A stretch of DNA of 58,219 nucleotides from Terriglobales bacterium (GTDB lineage: Bacteria; Acidobacteriota; Terriglobia; Terriglobales; Acidobacteriaceae): NCBI GenBank assembly GCA_025980765.1, contig JAICXB010000027.1:1-58219 (forward strand), given 5' to 3'. Shown here in pieces: positions 35,250 to 44,508 of the stretch (positions are counted from its first letter, which is position 1; every line of letters starts with the position of its first letter). Below the pieces are notes generated by a model, which searched no databases, was not told the origin of the DNA, and worked only from the letters and a program-made list of their open reading frames with translations. The position numbers were made by a program, and so were the translations under genes.

Positions 35250-37181
35250 GTGTTTATTTTCAGCAAGCGCTTTTTGCTCAGCGTGGTGGTTGCGGGCGCG
35301 ATAACCTTCTGCGCCGGCTACGCCTATGGCGTGCAGCCGCACATGATCGGCCCCGACGGCGGTGATGTTCGGTCTCTTGCCTACGACCCACATAATCCCG
35401 ATCGCATTCTGCTCGGTACCAGTTCGGGACAGATTTTTGAGTCCACTGATCGTGGCCAATCGTGGATGCGCTTTGCCCATCTCGGCGATGGCGCCGACTA
35501 CGTACTCGACCACATGGTTTTCGATCCTGCCGATTCGCGCAAGCTCTACGTAGCTGCGTGGAGCATCGAGCGGGAAACCGGTGAGCTCTTCCGCTCGCGC
35601 AATGGCGGAAAGAGCTTCGAGTCACTCAATGGGATGAGGGGCAAATCGATCCGCTCCTTCGCCATGTCTGCCTCCGATCCAAAGATTTTGGTTGCCGGCG
35701 CGCTGGATGGCGTGTTCCGCTCAGAAGACGGCGGCGATCACTGGACGCGCATCTCTCCCGAAGGTCACAAGGACATCAAGAACATCCAGTCGGTGGCCAT
35801 CGATCCGAAGAATCCTGACGTAATTTACGCCGGAACCTGGCACCTCGCCTGGAAGACCGACGATGGCGGCCGCGCGTGGCACCAGATCAAGAATGGCGTC
35901 ATCGACGACTCTGACGTGTTCTCGCTGATTGTCGATCCGCAGCAGCCCTCCACCGTGTACCTGAGCGCATGCTCGGGAATTTACAAGAGCACCAGCGCCG
36001 GCGACCTCTTCCACAAAGTTCAGGGCATCCCGTTTTCCGCGCGCCGCACTCGCGTGCTGAAGCAGGACCCCAATCACGAAGACGTGGTCTATGCCGGAAC
36101 CACTGAAGGTTTGTGGAAGACGCAGGACGCCGGCGCCACCTGGCATCGAGCGACCGCTCCGAACATCATCGTCAACGACGTAATGATCGATCCGGGTGAT
36201 TCCAGCCGCGTGCTGCTTGCTACTGATCGCAGCGGCGTACTGCTGAGCACCAATAACGCCGGTTCGTTTATGGCGTCGAACGAAGGCTTCGCCCATCGTC
36301 AAGTGCGGGCGTTGCTTGACGACGATCGCAATCCCAACACGTTGTATGCGGGAATGGTCAACGACAAAGAGTTCGGCGGCGTCTTCGTCTCGCACGATGA
36401 CGGGCAGCGCTGGTCGCAGCTCAGCAATGGCCTCAACGGACGCGATGTCTTCACCCTGGCTCAAGACCGCAAGGGCGACATCTTCGCCGGAACCAACGCC
36501 GGCCTCTTCCGCCTCAACTCAGCCACCCACAGCTGGATGCGCGTAAACCTGCCGGGAATGATGCCGAATATTCCCGATTTGGCAATCGAAGGCGACAGCA
36601 TGTACGTGCCGACTTCTTCGGGCACGCTGCTGGTGTCGCACAACCTGGGCAAAACCTGGACCGTTCAGCGCGCGGCGAAGCACGAGCCTTTCCTGAAAGT
36701 CCGCGCCGATCACGGAATGGTTGTTGCCGCGACCTACACGTCTCTGCTGGTCTCGCCTGACAACGGCAAGCACTTCAATACCGTGCAGAGCCTGCCGGTA
36801 ACGCTGATCACCGGCATTGCCATCGACGACAACTCCGACGTGTGGATCTCCTCCGCGCAGGGCCTCTTCCACCAGCATGATCGCGGCGGCTGGGAGCCGG
36901 TGAACGCACAGTTGCCAAAGGCCAAAATCGTCTCGCTCGATTACGACGAGCACAGCCGCGAGCTGCTGGCCATCGTTGATGGTTCCAGTGAGGTGTTCGC
37001 CAGCCGGGATGACGACGGGCGCAGATGGCATCGCGTGGAAGATGCGGGCCTGCCGCTGCATCGCGCGATTCCCATGCGCAATCACATGCTGGCCCTCAGC
37101 ATGTATGAAGGCATCGTGAGCTTCGACAACAACAATGAGCGCATGACAGCCCGCGCCGAACAGTCCGGCGGCAGCGAATAA
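35250..37181 (+). CDS. Secreted BNR/sortilin-like beta-propeller protein
   Basis: A 643-residue exported protein. The GTG at 35250 is supported by GGAGG just upstream (35240-35244). The signal peptide is MFIFSKRFLLSVVVAGAITFCAGYAYG. The rest consists of propeller blades with Asp-box signatures: STDRGQSW, SRNGGKSF, SEDGGDHW, TDDGGRAW, TQDAGATW, SHDDGQRW, SPDNGKHF. Each is followed by a DP-x-NPD-x-IYAGT type strand. This resembles VPS10/sortilin-like and Ycf48-like propellers. The C-terminal 25 residues are polar. Such proteins bind partners or glycans at the cell surface; no enzyme residues were identified. It converges with the M49 peptidase gene and shares a terminator. Confidence 0.85.
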   Translation: MFIFSKRFLLSVVVAGAITFCAGYAYGVQPHMIGPDGGDVRSLAYDPHNPDRILLGTSSGQIFESTDRGQSWMRFAHLGDGADYVLDHMVFDPADSRKLYVAAWSIERETGELFRSRNGGKSFESLNGMRGKSIRSFAMSASDPKILVAGALDGVFRSEDGGDHWTRISPEGHKDIKNIQSVAIDPKNPDVIYAGTWHLAWKTDDGGRAWHQIKNGVIDDSDVFSLIVDPQQPSTVYLSACSGIYKSTSAGDLFHKVQGIPFSARRTRVLKQDPNHEDVVYAGTTEGLWKTQDAGATWHRATAPNIIVNDVMIDPGDSSRVLLATDRSGVLLSTNNAGSFMASNEGFAHRQVRALLDDDRNPNTLYAGMVNDKEFGGVFVSHDDGQRWSQLSNGLNGRDVFTLAQDRKGDIFAGTNAGLFRLNSATHSWMRVNLPGMMPNIPDLAIEGDSMYVPTSSGTLLVSHNLGKTWTVQRAAKHEPFLKVRADHGMVVAATYTSLLVSPDNGKHFNTVQSLPVTLITGIAIDDNSDVWISSAQGLFHQHDRGGWEPVNAQLPKAKIVSLDYDEHSRELLAIVDGSSEVFASRDDDGRRWHRVEDAGLPLHRAIPMRNHMLALSMYEGIVSFDNNNERMTARAEQSGGSE

Positions 37182-37206
37182 GTTTCCTTCACCCCTGACC
37201 GGAAAA

Positions 37207-37241
37207 GGCGGGAGCAGAATATGGCTCCCGCCTATTTTTTT
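37207..37241 (+). terminator. Rho-independent terminator between convergent genes
   Basis: GGCGGGAGC (37207-37215) pairs perfectly with GCTCCCGCC (37224-37232) around an 8-nt loop, followed by TATTTTTTT. It ends the BNR gene. The weaker A-run upstream of the stem (GGAAAA) gives only modest function for the opposite strand. Confidence 0.9.
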
Positions 37242-37263
37242 GCCTTCGCAGCTCCGAAGCTTT

Positions 37264-39369
37264 TTACCGCTGTTTCGGCGCAGGCCATTTCGGACTTGTC
37301 TCGATCGCCGAACTCTTCAGCCCTTCGTCATACATCGATCCATAGTAGAGGTACTGCTTCACCGGATCGTTCGGATAGCTCATTTTGATGGTGTCGCCAG
37401 ACGATTGCGTAAGCATCGGGTTCACGCCAGCGTAGTACGTAGGCAGGTGGAGCTTCTTGTAGCGGGCGACAACCTGATCGCGCAGCGCCGGGTCGAAGTG
37501 AACTCCATATTTGTCGACCAGCGATTTGATAGCGTCGTAGTCGCCTTCGGCCTTGATGCGCATGAGCTCGGCCAGCAGCATGCCTACGCCTTTGCGCATG
37601 AGTTGATAGTCCTTCACGCGAATGTACGTCTTCCCATTTCGGTTGAACTCTTCGATCGAGCCGGGCACCTTGTCTTTGATATAGCCTTCGATCAGCGCGC
37701 GGTCGCGTTCGTGATCTTCTTCGATAGTGTCGCCTTTGGGAATGCGACGGAGCTGGGTGAGCGCGACCAGCGCTGCGCCGTCATACATGGTTTTGGCAAC
37801 TTCTTCCTGGTTCGAAATCAGTCCGAGCTCCTTCAGCTTTGGGTCCCAAACATTCCAGAGCGCCATCAGATCGGCACGGCCTTCCTCGAGGGTGGAGAAA
37901 TACTCTTTTAGATAAGGTTCGGCGCCGTTCTTCAGGCGATCGCTGAGCTTGCCCGATCCGTGGCCGATGACCTCGTGCATGGCGGTCAACAGGTCTTCGG
38001 CTTCATCGCCGTATTTCTTACCGCGCGCGACGGCGGCAGCGTCTGGAGCAAACTCCTCCAGCGCGGAATATCCGGCCGCATTGGAAAGTGCGCGACTGCT
38101 GCCGGTGAAGAGAAAATTCTTGGTGCCGTACTTCTCGTGGATTTCGTTTTCATTCGGCAAGTTGTCGCCGACGGTGTTCACGTGGAAGTCGCCGGTTTCG
38201 ATCAGGGTCTCCACCGCCTTCACCACTGGCGGCTTGAAAGATGTTTTCTTGTACTGGTCGGCCCACGGAGCTTTCTGCTCGAAGTATTCCGCATTTTGCG
38301 CCAGCTTGATCATCGCCTCCGTCACCTTCTGATCGGTGACGGTAACAAACGCCTGCGAGCTGCCTTTCTGTCCGCGCGCGTCGCGATACACTTCGATGAA
38401 ACCGTTGGCGAAATCGACGATCGCGTTGTTCTGTACCCAGTCGGTGCCGAACTTGAGCCAGTCGTTGGGACCTCCGGTCTGGTAATAGCGAATCAAATCG
38501 GCGATGACTTGCGCCTGCTGCGGATCGGCGACGGCTTTGGCTTTCTCCAGGCATTCATTCGCTTTGCTCAGGAAATTGGCATACAGGCCTGGCGGCACGC
38601 TGCCGTCCGGTGTGCCCGCGCGATAGACGATCTCGGTGAGGTTGCCGTCCGGTCCCGGCGCCACTCGTGAATTCAGAGGATGCTCTTCTTTGAATCCCTT
38701 CAGATCGTTCAATGACAATCCGGGATAGAACGTGTTGGAGCTGGCCTGAAGAATGTCTTTTCCCGCTTCGGGACTTTTGGCCGTGTCCATCGGTTCGAAA
38801 TTGGGATCGAAGAGGGACTGCTTGAGCTGCTCGAGTTCCGCGTTCAGTGCGTCGACAGAATCAAGCGCCGGCAGGTCGGCGTACGCGGTCTTAAAAGCGC
38901 CATTCTTCTGGGCAATTAGCGCGGCCCGCTTGAGTTCGTCAAAGGAAAAAGTCGGAACGAACTTCTGCGCGGTATTGTCGTTGTGGTTGCCGCGATTGGC
39001 CCAGAAGAGCAGGGCATAATCTTTGATTTTCTTCATCGTCGCCGGCGGGATTCCGGCTGGATGCGCGACAATCTCCTCCAGCAGCCGCTTCTCGCGAATG
39101 GCGTAGGCAGAAAGTTGATCGTAAATAATCGGATCTATCGCGATTGCCGCCTGCGACAGCCAGTACGCCAGTTCCTGCTGGTTTGCCTTGAGGCTATGGA
39201 AGCTGTCGGCCTTGAGCTGCACGAAGCCGGTGTCTCCCACGCGTGCGACCAGCGCGCTGGGGCGATGATTAGAAGCGGCAGTGTGCTTCTTTGGCGCCGG
39301 CGCGGTTTGCGCGACAGCGCTGCTCAATAAGCATAGGAACAACAGAAACCTAGATGATCTCTGAACCAC
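37264..39369 (-). CDS. Secreted M49 (dipeptidyl peptidase III-like) zinc peptidase
   Basis: A 701-residue exported metallopeptidase. An N-terminal signal peptide (RFLLFLCLLSSAVAQ) precedes the catalytic domain. The zinc motif is HEVIGHGSG (about residue 464), the HExxxGH type unique to peptidase family M49. The third ligand lies in TLEEGRADLMALW about 30 residues on. Other family phrases are LFWANRGNHNDNTAQKF and YKKTSFKPPVVKAVETLIETGDFH. Family enzymes release dipeptides from oligopeptide N-termini. The GTG start at 39369 is supported by GGGAGG with 7-nt spacing. It shares an intergenic terminator with the convergent BNR gene. Confidence 0.92.
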   Translation of the reverse strand: MVQRSSRFLLFLCLLSSAVAQTAPAPKKHTAASNHRPSALVARVGDTGFVQLKADSFHSLKANQQELAYWLSQAAIAIDPIIYDQLSAYAIREKRLLEEIVAHPAGIPPATMKKIKDYALLFWANRGNHNDNTAQKFVPTFSFDELKRAALIAQKNGAFKTAYADLPALDSVDALNAELEQLKQSLFDPNFEPMDTAKSPEAGKDILQASSNTFYPGLSLNDLKGFKEEHPLNSRVAPGPDGNLTEIVYRAGTPDGSVPPGLYANFLSKANECLEKAKAVADPQQAQVIADLIRYYQTGGPNDWLKFGTDWVQNNAIVDFANGFIEVYRDARGQKGSSQAFVTVTDQKVTEAMIKLAQNAEYFEQKAPWADQYKKTSFKPPVVKAVETLIETGDFHVNTVGDNLPNENEIHEKYGTKNFLFTGSSRALSNAAGYSALEEFAPDAAAVARGKKYGDEAEDLLTAMHEVIGHGSGKLSDRLKNGAEPYLKEYFSTLEEGRADLMALWNVWDPKLKELGLISNQEEVAKTMYDGAALVALTQLRRIPKGDTIEEDHERDRALIEGYIKDKVPGSIEEFNRNGKTYIRVKDYQLMRKGVGMLLAELMRIKAEGDYDAIKSLVDKYGVHFDPALRDQVVARYKKLHLPTYYAGVNPMLTQSSGDTIKMSYPNDPVKQYLYYGSMYDEGLKSSAIETSPKWPAPKQR

Positions 39370-39685
39370 TGGTTGCCTCCCGAAGCTAGATCGAAACTCT
39401 CAATGTTAAACGAACGACCACATACAGGCGGCATGCGCTGGGCCCAGCTGCCGCAGGCCGTGCTGAGAACCCTGTGCGCCCTCGCACATTCGCTGTAAGC
39501 GACCGCAGGTTCCTGGGTGAGGGGGTTACCCTGGCCGAAGTTGGCAAGAGCCTATAAGTCAACCAAATCAAAAACCGCAGGCGAGGCGCCCGCCACCGTA
39601 TCAGCACGGAAACGTCGCGTGGTCGGGTTCTAGCGCAACAAAAAAGGGAGCCGCGAACGGCTCCCTGAAATTCCGATTAGGAAAG
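39370..39685. other. Intergenic region between TonB receptor and M49 peptidase
   Basis: It contains the terminator at 39640-39665. The remaining 270 bp upstream of the peptidase show no gene or clear promoter; open frames here have no family resemblance. Confidence 0.5.
39640..39665 (-). terminator. Rho-independent terminator of the TonB-dependent receptor gene
   Basis: On the minus strand GGGAGCC and GGCTCCC (39646-39665) form a stem around a CGTTCG-type loop and are followed by a T6 run (39645-39640), about 20 bp past the receptor stop codon. Confidence 0.88.
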
Positions 39686-42600
39686 TTAGAAGATGATCTT
39701 GCCTTCCAGCTCAATGCGGCGGCGATCGATTCCCGAGAACACCGAGTTCGTCTGGAACCCTCCTGTGTTGTTGAAGAAGGTATTGGCAAACGAGCCCTGA
39801 ACGTCGCGGAAACTACCATCGTCGATGATGGGATCGGGGTTTCCACGGTAATCGCGGTTCAGGACGTTGAAGGCCGTCGCCCGGAGCTGCAGGTTCAAAC
39901 GCTCGGTCAACTTCAGGTCCTTAATGATCGCGAGGTTGACGTTATTGATGGTATCGCCGCGCTCGGTGTTGCGGCCGACGCCGGCAAACGGGGTGCCGAG
40001 GATGGTTGCGGCAGTGGTGTCATTCACGATCCAGTGCACCGCGTTGGCAGCCACGGGATCGCCGGTATAGAAATTGACGAGCTGGCCCGGAGCGACGAAC
40101 TGGCCAACGGTGTCAAGCGGCGCGCCGGCATTGGAAAGAATCGGTCGGCAGGCCGAGAAAGTCGAACTCACAGCCCTCGTCGGATCGCACAATGTGCCAC
40201 CAGGCTGGCGCGCTTGAATTACGGTGTAAGGCTGGCCACTAACGTAACGCCACACCGGATTGATCTGCCATCCGCCCAGAGCGCGGCCGAGGAAGCCGCT
40301 GCGGTTCTTGAAGAAAGGCAGTTGATAGATCATGTACACGGAGGCGACGTTAGGATAATCCAATCCGCTGTTGGCCCGTTCCGCCTGGTCGATGTTGAAT
40401 GGGTTTTGCGCGAATGACAGAGTGTTGCCTCCACCCACACTGCTGAAAATTTCGCTCACATTGTCGATAGTGTGGCTGAATGTGTAGCTCGCTCCTGCCG
40501 TGATGCCATGGAGGTTCTGCACATCCAGTCGGGTCTGCAATGAGTGATAGATCGAGAATGCAGTGTTCCCGCGCCGGAGAACGTTTCTGTGATTGCAATC
40601 TACGTACCCGGAAGCAAAACCAGGAGCGTCCGGAGTGGCGCAAGGAGTTAAACCTGACGGAATCACATTGGCGAATCCACCGGCAATCAGGGCCCCCAAG
40701 GCAGGATTCGCATTGAAGGACTGAAATAGTCCTACCGTGTGATTTCCCACATACCGTCCCTCGGCCACGACATGCGAACCGATCTCGCGTTGCAACCCCA
40801 AATTCCACTCTTGGGAATAAGGATTATGCAAATTGGGCGAGATCGTGGTTTGCGTGCGCAGCCCCGGATTCACACCCAGGGGAACTTGTGGAAGCGTGGC
40901 GCTGCGGACATCGCCTCCAATTCCACTCGCCACCAGGCATCCGGCGCATGCCGGAATCTGCGCCAGATTGACCGTGGGCGTGGAGTTCGCAACGTTGGAG
41001 AAGATATTGTAGAACTCGGGGTCGTAAGCGATGCGGAAGCCGCCCCGGATCACGGTCTTGTCCTGCCCAAATAGGAACGGCGCCAGACGTGGCGACCAGG
41101 AGAAGCCTACTACCGGCCCGAAATTATTCTTGTCGATCGGGACTGCGGGCACCGTGCGCAGCGATAGGGGAAGGCTGGTATCCCAGAACGCGGTAGCAGG
41201 ATTCGATTCGCGCGCAACGGTCAAATCATGCAGCACGTTGTTGGCTTGAGATTCAATTTCATACCGCAAGCCCAGAGTTAGCGTGAAGTTGTCACGCACC
41301 TTCCAGTCGTCCTGGAAATAGAAAGCGCCATCGTTTTCGGTGAAGACTGGGTTCGGCGGGCCGTTGGCGATGGTAGCCGTTGGCGTATTGGCGATGAAGT
41401 CACTGGGAGTACCGTCCGGCTGGTCCGCGAAACTGTTGAACACAAACAGTCCGTTGAGGTCCGGCAGGAAGAAGTTAGGCTGTCGCTGGCGGGCGAATTC
41501 GCCGCCGAACTTCAGCGAGTGCGTGCCGATCTGTTTTGAGGCATTGTCCTGCACCTGGTAATCGATGACGAAACGTCCCTGAGGAAATCCCGGGTTCAAT
41601 CCTGCATTCAGCGTGCTTCCATCGAGAAATTGAATGCGCGTAGGGCAGCGCTCAAAATTCGCTTCCGTGCAATTGGGATAGGAACCAGCCTCGAACGCTA
41701 CGTTTACGCGAGAGTAGCTGAAGCGCGCTTGATTCAAGAAAGTCGGCGAGAAGGTGTGACTGTAATCTAGCCCGATCTGTTGATCCCGCGAAGGCTCATC
41801 GAAAAAATCGCCAGCCGCCAGAGGAGTAGTTCCACCTGGGCTGACGTTGGTGAAGAGTTGGTGCTGGAAGATATAACGTCCGAAGAACCTGTCGTTCTGA
41901 CTGAGCTGCCAATCCACGCGGCCAGTGCCCTCGTAATCGTTGCCGATGCTCGGGAGCTTGCGCGTGATCGTAGCAACTTCAATCGGCACTCCGCCCACGG
42001 GCACCGTGGAAATCGAATTGATGGCGATCGTTCCTTTGTTTACCGAAAATGGGCCGATTGCCGAGAGTGCAGCCACGGCCGGGTTGCCAGGAAACGCGGC
42101 TTGCAGTTGCTGAAGTCCGGTAGGCGTCGGAGTCACCAGTCCGCCCGAAGAGGCCAGCGTTGCGCCGGTGCGGGTGAAGTCAAAGTTACCCGATCCAAAG
42201 AACCAGAGTTTGTCCTTGACGATAGGGCCGCCCATGGTTCCGCCATACCGGTTCTCGACATACCGAGGCACGACTGCTGTGGTGCATCCGCTGGAGGCAA
42301 AGGCGGTCACTGTGCCTGCGGCGACGCCTTTCGGGCAGATGCCGAACAGCGGGCTCTTGTCCTGATTCGCCAGGGAATCGGCCTCATCGCCGTCATAGAC
42401 TTCGTAGCCGGTGCCATGGAAGCTGTTCGTTCCCGCTTTGGTGATGTAGTTCACAACAGAGCCGGTGTTGCGGCCGTACTCCGCACTGTACTGCGTCAGC
42501 ACCTGCACCTCAGCGATCGCGTCGGTGTTGCCAAAGAAGATTTCCGGGCCGGCGATCGAGGTGTCATTATTGCTCTGTCCATCGAGTTGGAAGTTGTTGG

Positions 42601-43168
42601 AACGTCCGCGCTGCCCATTGGCGGCGAATTCCGCGCCATTCTGATTGCTGAAGCCGGCGTCTCCGCTGGGCACCACGCCCGGTGTGAGCATGGCAACGAA
42701 GTCAACTCCATTGCCGATAGGCAGATCCGACACTTTCTGTGTGTCAAACGTCTGGCCGGCCTGGATGGAATCCGTCTGCAGCAGCGGAGCGCTAGCTTCC
42801 ACCGTCACCGAGGTCTCTCCACCGCCTACGGCGAGCTGTTGCACGCCGACACTGGTCGGAGAGCTCGCGTTTACCCCGATCCCGTCCAGTGTGACTTTGT
42901 TGAAGCCTGACGCGTTGATGGTTACGGTGTACGTTCCCACCGGAACTCCGCGAATCTCAAACGCGCCTACCGAGTTCGTGACCCCGTTGAAGCTGCTGTT
43001 GGTTCCGTTCTGGATCGCCGTCACCTGCGCCCCAGAGACAACTTTCTGTTGCGGATCCTGGACGGTTCCAGTGATCGATCCGGTTGTGATTCCCTGTCCG
43101 AAAGCCAGATAGCTGGCCAGCAATACCAGCAAGCCACTCAAAACCGTTCGTTGCACCAAGCGAGACAT
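39686..43168 (-). CDS. TonB-dependent receptor with carboxypeptidase-regulatory-like domain
   Basis: A 1160-residue outer-membrane protein of the large acidobacterial 'oar-like' type. The signal peptide is RTVLSGLLVLLASYLAFGQ. A carboxypeptidase regulatory-like domain follows (about 26-100: GSITGTVQDPQQKVVSGAQV...GAFEIRGVPVGTYTVTI). Then come a plug domain (about 120-240, with RGRSNNFQLDGQSNND and AEYGRNTGSVVNYITKAGTN) and a beta-barrel to the C-terminal Phe (GKIIF). The start is the ATG at 43168, with AGAGGA a few bases upstream; the frame is open to 43357 without homology. The substrate is unknown; such proteins may import glycans or oligopeptides. Confidence 0.94.
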   Translation of the reverse strand: MSRLVQRTVLSGLLVLLASYLAFGQGITTGSITGTVQDPQQKVVSGAQVTAIQNGTNSSFNGVTNSVGAFEIRGVPVGTYTVTINASGFNKVTLDGIGVNASSPTSVGVQQLAVGGGETSVTVEASAPLLQTDSIQAGQTFDTQKVSDLPIGNGVDFVAMLTPGVVPSGDAGFSNQNGAEFAANGQRGRSNNFQLDGQSNNDTSIAGPEIFFGNTDAIAEVQVLTQYSAEYGRNTGSVVNYITKAGTNSFHGTGYEVYDGDEADSLANQDKSPLFGICPKGVAAGTVTAFASSGCTTAVVPRYVENRYGGTMGGPIVKDKLWFFGSGNFDFTRTGATLASSGGLVTPTPTGLQQLQAAFPGNPAVAALSAIGPFSVNKGTIAINSISTVPVGGVPIEVATITRKLPSIGNDYEGTGRVDWQLSQNDRFFGRYIFQHQLFTNVSPGGTTPLAAGDFFDEPSRDQQIGLDYSHTFSPTFLNQARFSYSRVNVAFEAGSYPNCTEANFERCPTRIQFLDGSTLNAGLNPGFPQGRFVIDYQVQDNASKQIGTHSLKFGGEFARQRQPNFFLPDLNGLFVFNSFADQPDGTPSDFIANTPTATIANGPPNPVFTENDGAFYFQDDWKVRDNFTLTLGLRYEIESQANNVLHDLTVARESNPATAFWDTSLPLSLRTVPAVPIDKNNFGPVVGFSWSPRLAPFLFGQDKTVIRGGFRIAYDPEFYNIFSNVANSTPTVNLAQIPACAGCLVASGIGGDVRSATLPQVPLGVNPGLRTQTTISPNLHNPYSQEWNLGLQREIGSHVVAEGRYVGNHTVGLFQSFNANPALGALIAGGFANVIPSGLTPCATPDAPGFASGYVDCNHRNVLRRGNTAFSIYHSLQTRLDVQNLHGITAGASYTFSHTIDNVSEIFSSVGGGNTLSFAQNPFNIDQAERANSGLDYPNVASVYMIYQLPFFKNRSGFLGRALGGWQINPVWRYVSGQPYTVIQARQPGGTLCDPTRAVSSTFSACRPILSNAGAPLDTVGQFVAPGQLVNFYTGDPVAANAVHWIVNDTTAATILGTPFAGVGRNTERGDTINNVNLAIIKDLKLTERLNLQLRATAFNVLNRDYRGNPDPIIDDGSFRDVQGSFANTFFNNTGGFQTNSVFSGIDRRRIELEGKIIF

Positions 43169-43485
43169 AATTTTTCCTCTGTTAAGCAAGGTTTTGGTTT
43201 TCCCTGCAGCGAGGAAAGCAGCCGTGTTGCCACAGGCGCTGGATCCGGATTGGATGAAGTCGCCGAAAAATGGTATGAAAGCGCGCCGTTTTGGGTCGGG
43301 AATGGGACGATGCGGACTGTCCCAAAATCCTACGTAAAACGGGAAAATCCAGCCCAAGCCGTTACAGTTTCACGGAACTGGTTTTCAACCGGCACGTCCT
43401 CGACCCGTTGCCCGCGAAAATAACTGGGGATGTATTCATCCCAATTTTGAGGTAGTCTCTATGCGCGAAAGGAAGCAGGAAAAGC
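43169..43485. other. Divergent promoter region of TonB receptor and polyphosphate glucokinase
   Basis: TTTTGGG (43289-43295) and CCCAAAA (43321-43327) form an inverted pair enclosing GGGAC...GTCCC, a possible regulator site or hairpin. No gene was recognised. Confidence 0.4.
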
Positions 43486-44235
43486 ATGAGCAACCGCGCC
43501 CGCGCAGTGACGAAGCACGAACACGAGGCAGAGGCTGTCAAACGCAACGTTCTCACCATTGATATTGGCGGGACCAATGTCAAGCTGCTCGCGACCGGGC
43601 AAAAAGAGGTCCGGAAGATTCCATCCGGCCCCACCTTGACTCCCGCGGACATGTCGAAAAAAGTAAAAGCAGCGGTCACTGATTGGGAATTTGACGCGAT
43701 CTCGATTGGCTACCCCGGACCGGTGATTCAAGGCCGTCCGCTGCGCGAGCCCCACAACCTTGCGGCAGGTTGGGTGAAGTTCGATTATCGCAAGGCTTTC
43801 GGCAAGCCGGTAAAGATCATGAACGATGCCGCGATGCAGGCATTAGGCAGCTATAAGAAAGGACGCATGCTTTTCCTGGGCCTCGGCACCGGATTGGGCT
43901 CGGCCATGATCGTCGACGGCGTAATGCAGCCGATGGAGCTCGCCCATCTTCCATTCAAGAAGGGCAAGAGTTACGAAGACTACCTCGGCAAGCGCGGCCT
44001 GGATCGTCTGGGCAAGAAGAAGTGGGAAAAGAACGTGTGCGAAGTTGTCGAGCAGCTTCGCCAGGCAATGCAAGCCGACGACGTAGTGCTGGGCGGCGGT
44101 AATGCGAAAGTGCTAAAGAATCTCCCCGATGGCGCTCGACTGGGAAACAACGCCAACGCATTCATCGGCGGCTTCCGCATGTGGCAGGACGAAACTGTCC
44201 ACCACGGGATTGTGAGGACGGCTTCGGCGAAGTGA
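43486..44235 (+). CDS. ppgK: Polyphosphate glucokinase (ROK family)
   Basis: A 249-residue cytoplasmic kinase that phosphorylates glucose with polyphosphate (often also ATP). ROK motifs: LTIDIGGTNVKLL (phosphate-binding, about 24-35), ISIGYPGPV, MNDAAMQALG and LGLGTGLGSAMIVDG. The polyphosphate-specific subgroup features ELAHLPFKKGKSYEDYLGKRGLDRLGKKKWEKNV are present, as in PPGK proteins and unlike ATP-only ROK glucokinases. VVLGGGNAKVL follows. The ATG at 43486 has an AGGAAAAG-type ribosome-binding sequence. It stands alone, divergent from the TonB receptor. Confidence 0.92.
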   Translation: MSNRARAVTKHEHEAEAVKRNVLTIDIGGTNVKLLATGQKEVRKIPSGPTLTPADMSKKVKAAVTDWEFDAISIGYPGPVIQGRPLREPHNLAAGWVKFDYRKAFGKPVKIMNDAAMQALGSYKKGRMLFLGLGTGLGSAMIVDGVMQPMELAHLPFKKGKSYEDYLGKRGLDRLGKKKWEKNVCEVVEQLRQAMQADDVVLGGGNAKVLKNLPDGARLGNNANAFIGGFRMWQDETVHHGIVRTASAK

Positions 44236-44275
44236 AAAAGCTCCTAAGCTGCTAAGCTCCTGAGCTTCTAAGCGA
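44236..44275. repeat. Single-arm AAGCTCCTAAGC-type tandem repeat
   Basis: Directly after the ppgK stop (about 44230-44271) lie degenerate units of about 10 bp around GCTCCTAAGCTGCTAAGC. No complementary arm was found nearby. AGCT and TTAAG-type units give partial self-complementarity. It resembles one half of the inverted-arm elements elsewhere in the window. Confidence 0.5.
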
Positions 44276-44460
44276 ACATCCAGTAAATTGCCTCGACTGC
44301 GAGCCTCTAGCGCTGCTCCGCGTACCGGCCAGGGCTAAAGCCCAATTTGAAACATACATGTTTCTCTCCAGACCATGGGTCCGGCTTCATCTGCTGGAAG
44401 CGGGGGCTCCCACCGAAGACCTACTCCAACTTGAAATCGCTCTAGACCTGCCGAAAATGC

Positions 44461-44496
44461 AAAAAAGGTAGAGACGCAGCATGCTGCGTCTCTACC
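44461..44496 (-). terminator. 30-bp perfect palindrome acting as terminator
   Basis: 44467-44496 is a perfect 30-bp palindrome centred on GCATGC, with arms GGTAGAGACGCAGCA. On the minus strand it is followed by TTTTTT (44466-44461), 13 bp past the stop of the secreted-protein gene at 44509. Its first ten bases recur at 16767-16776, so the terminator belongs to a dispersed palindromic family. Confidence 0.8.
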
Positions 44497-44508
44497 CATC
44501 AGTTATGA

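Noticed and set aside
41780..42910. 376-codon open frame opposite the TonB-dependent receptor
   Set aside because: Shadow of a strongly supported receptor gene; composition is typical of antisense frames.
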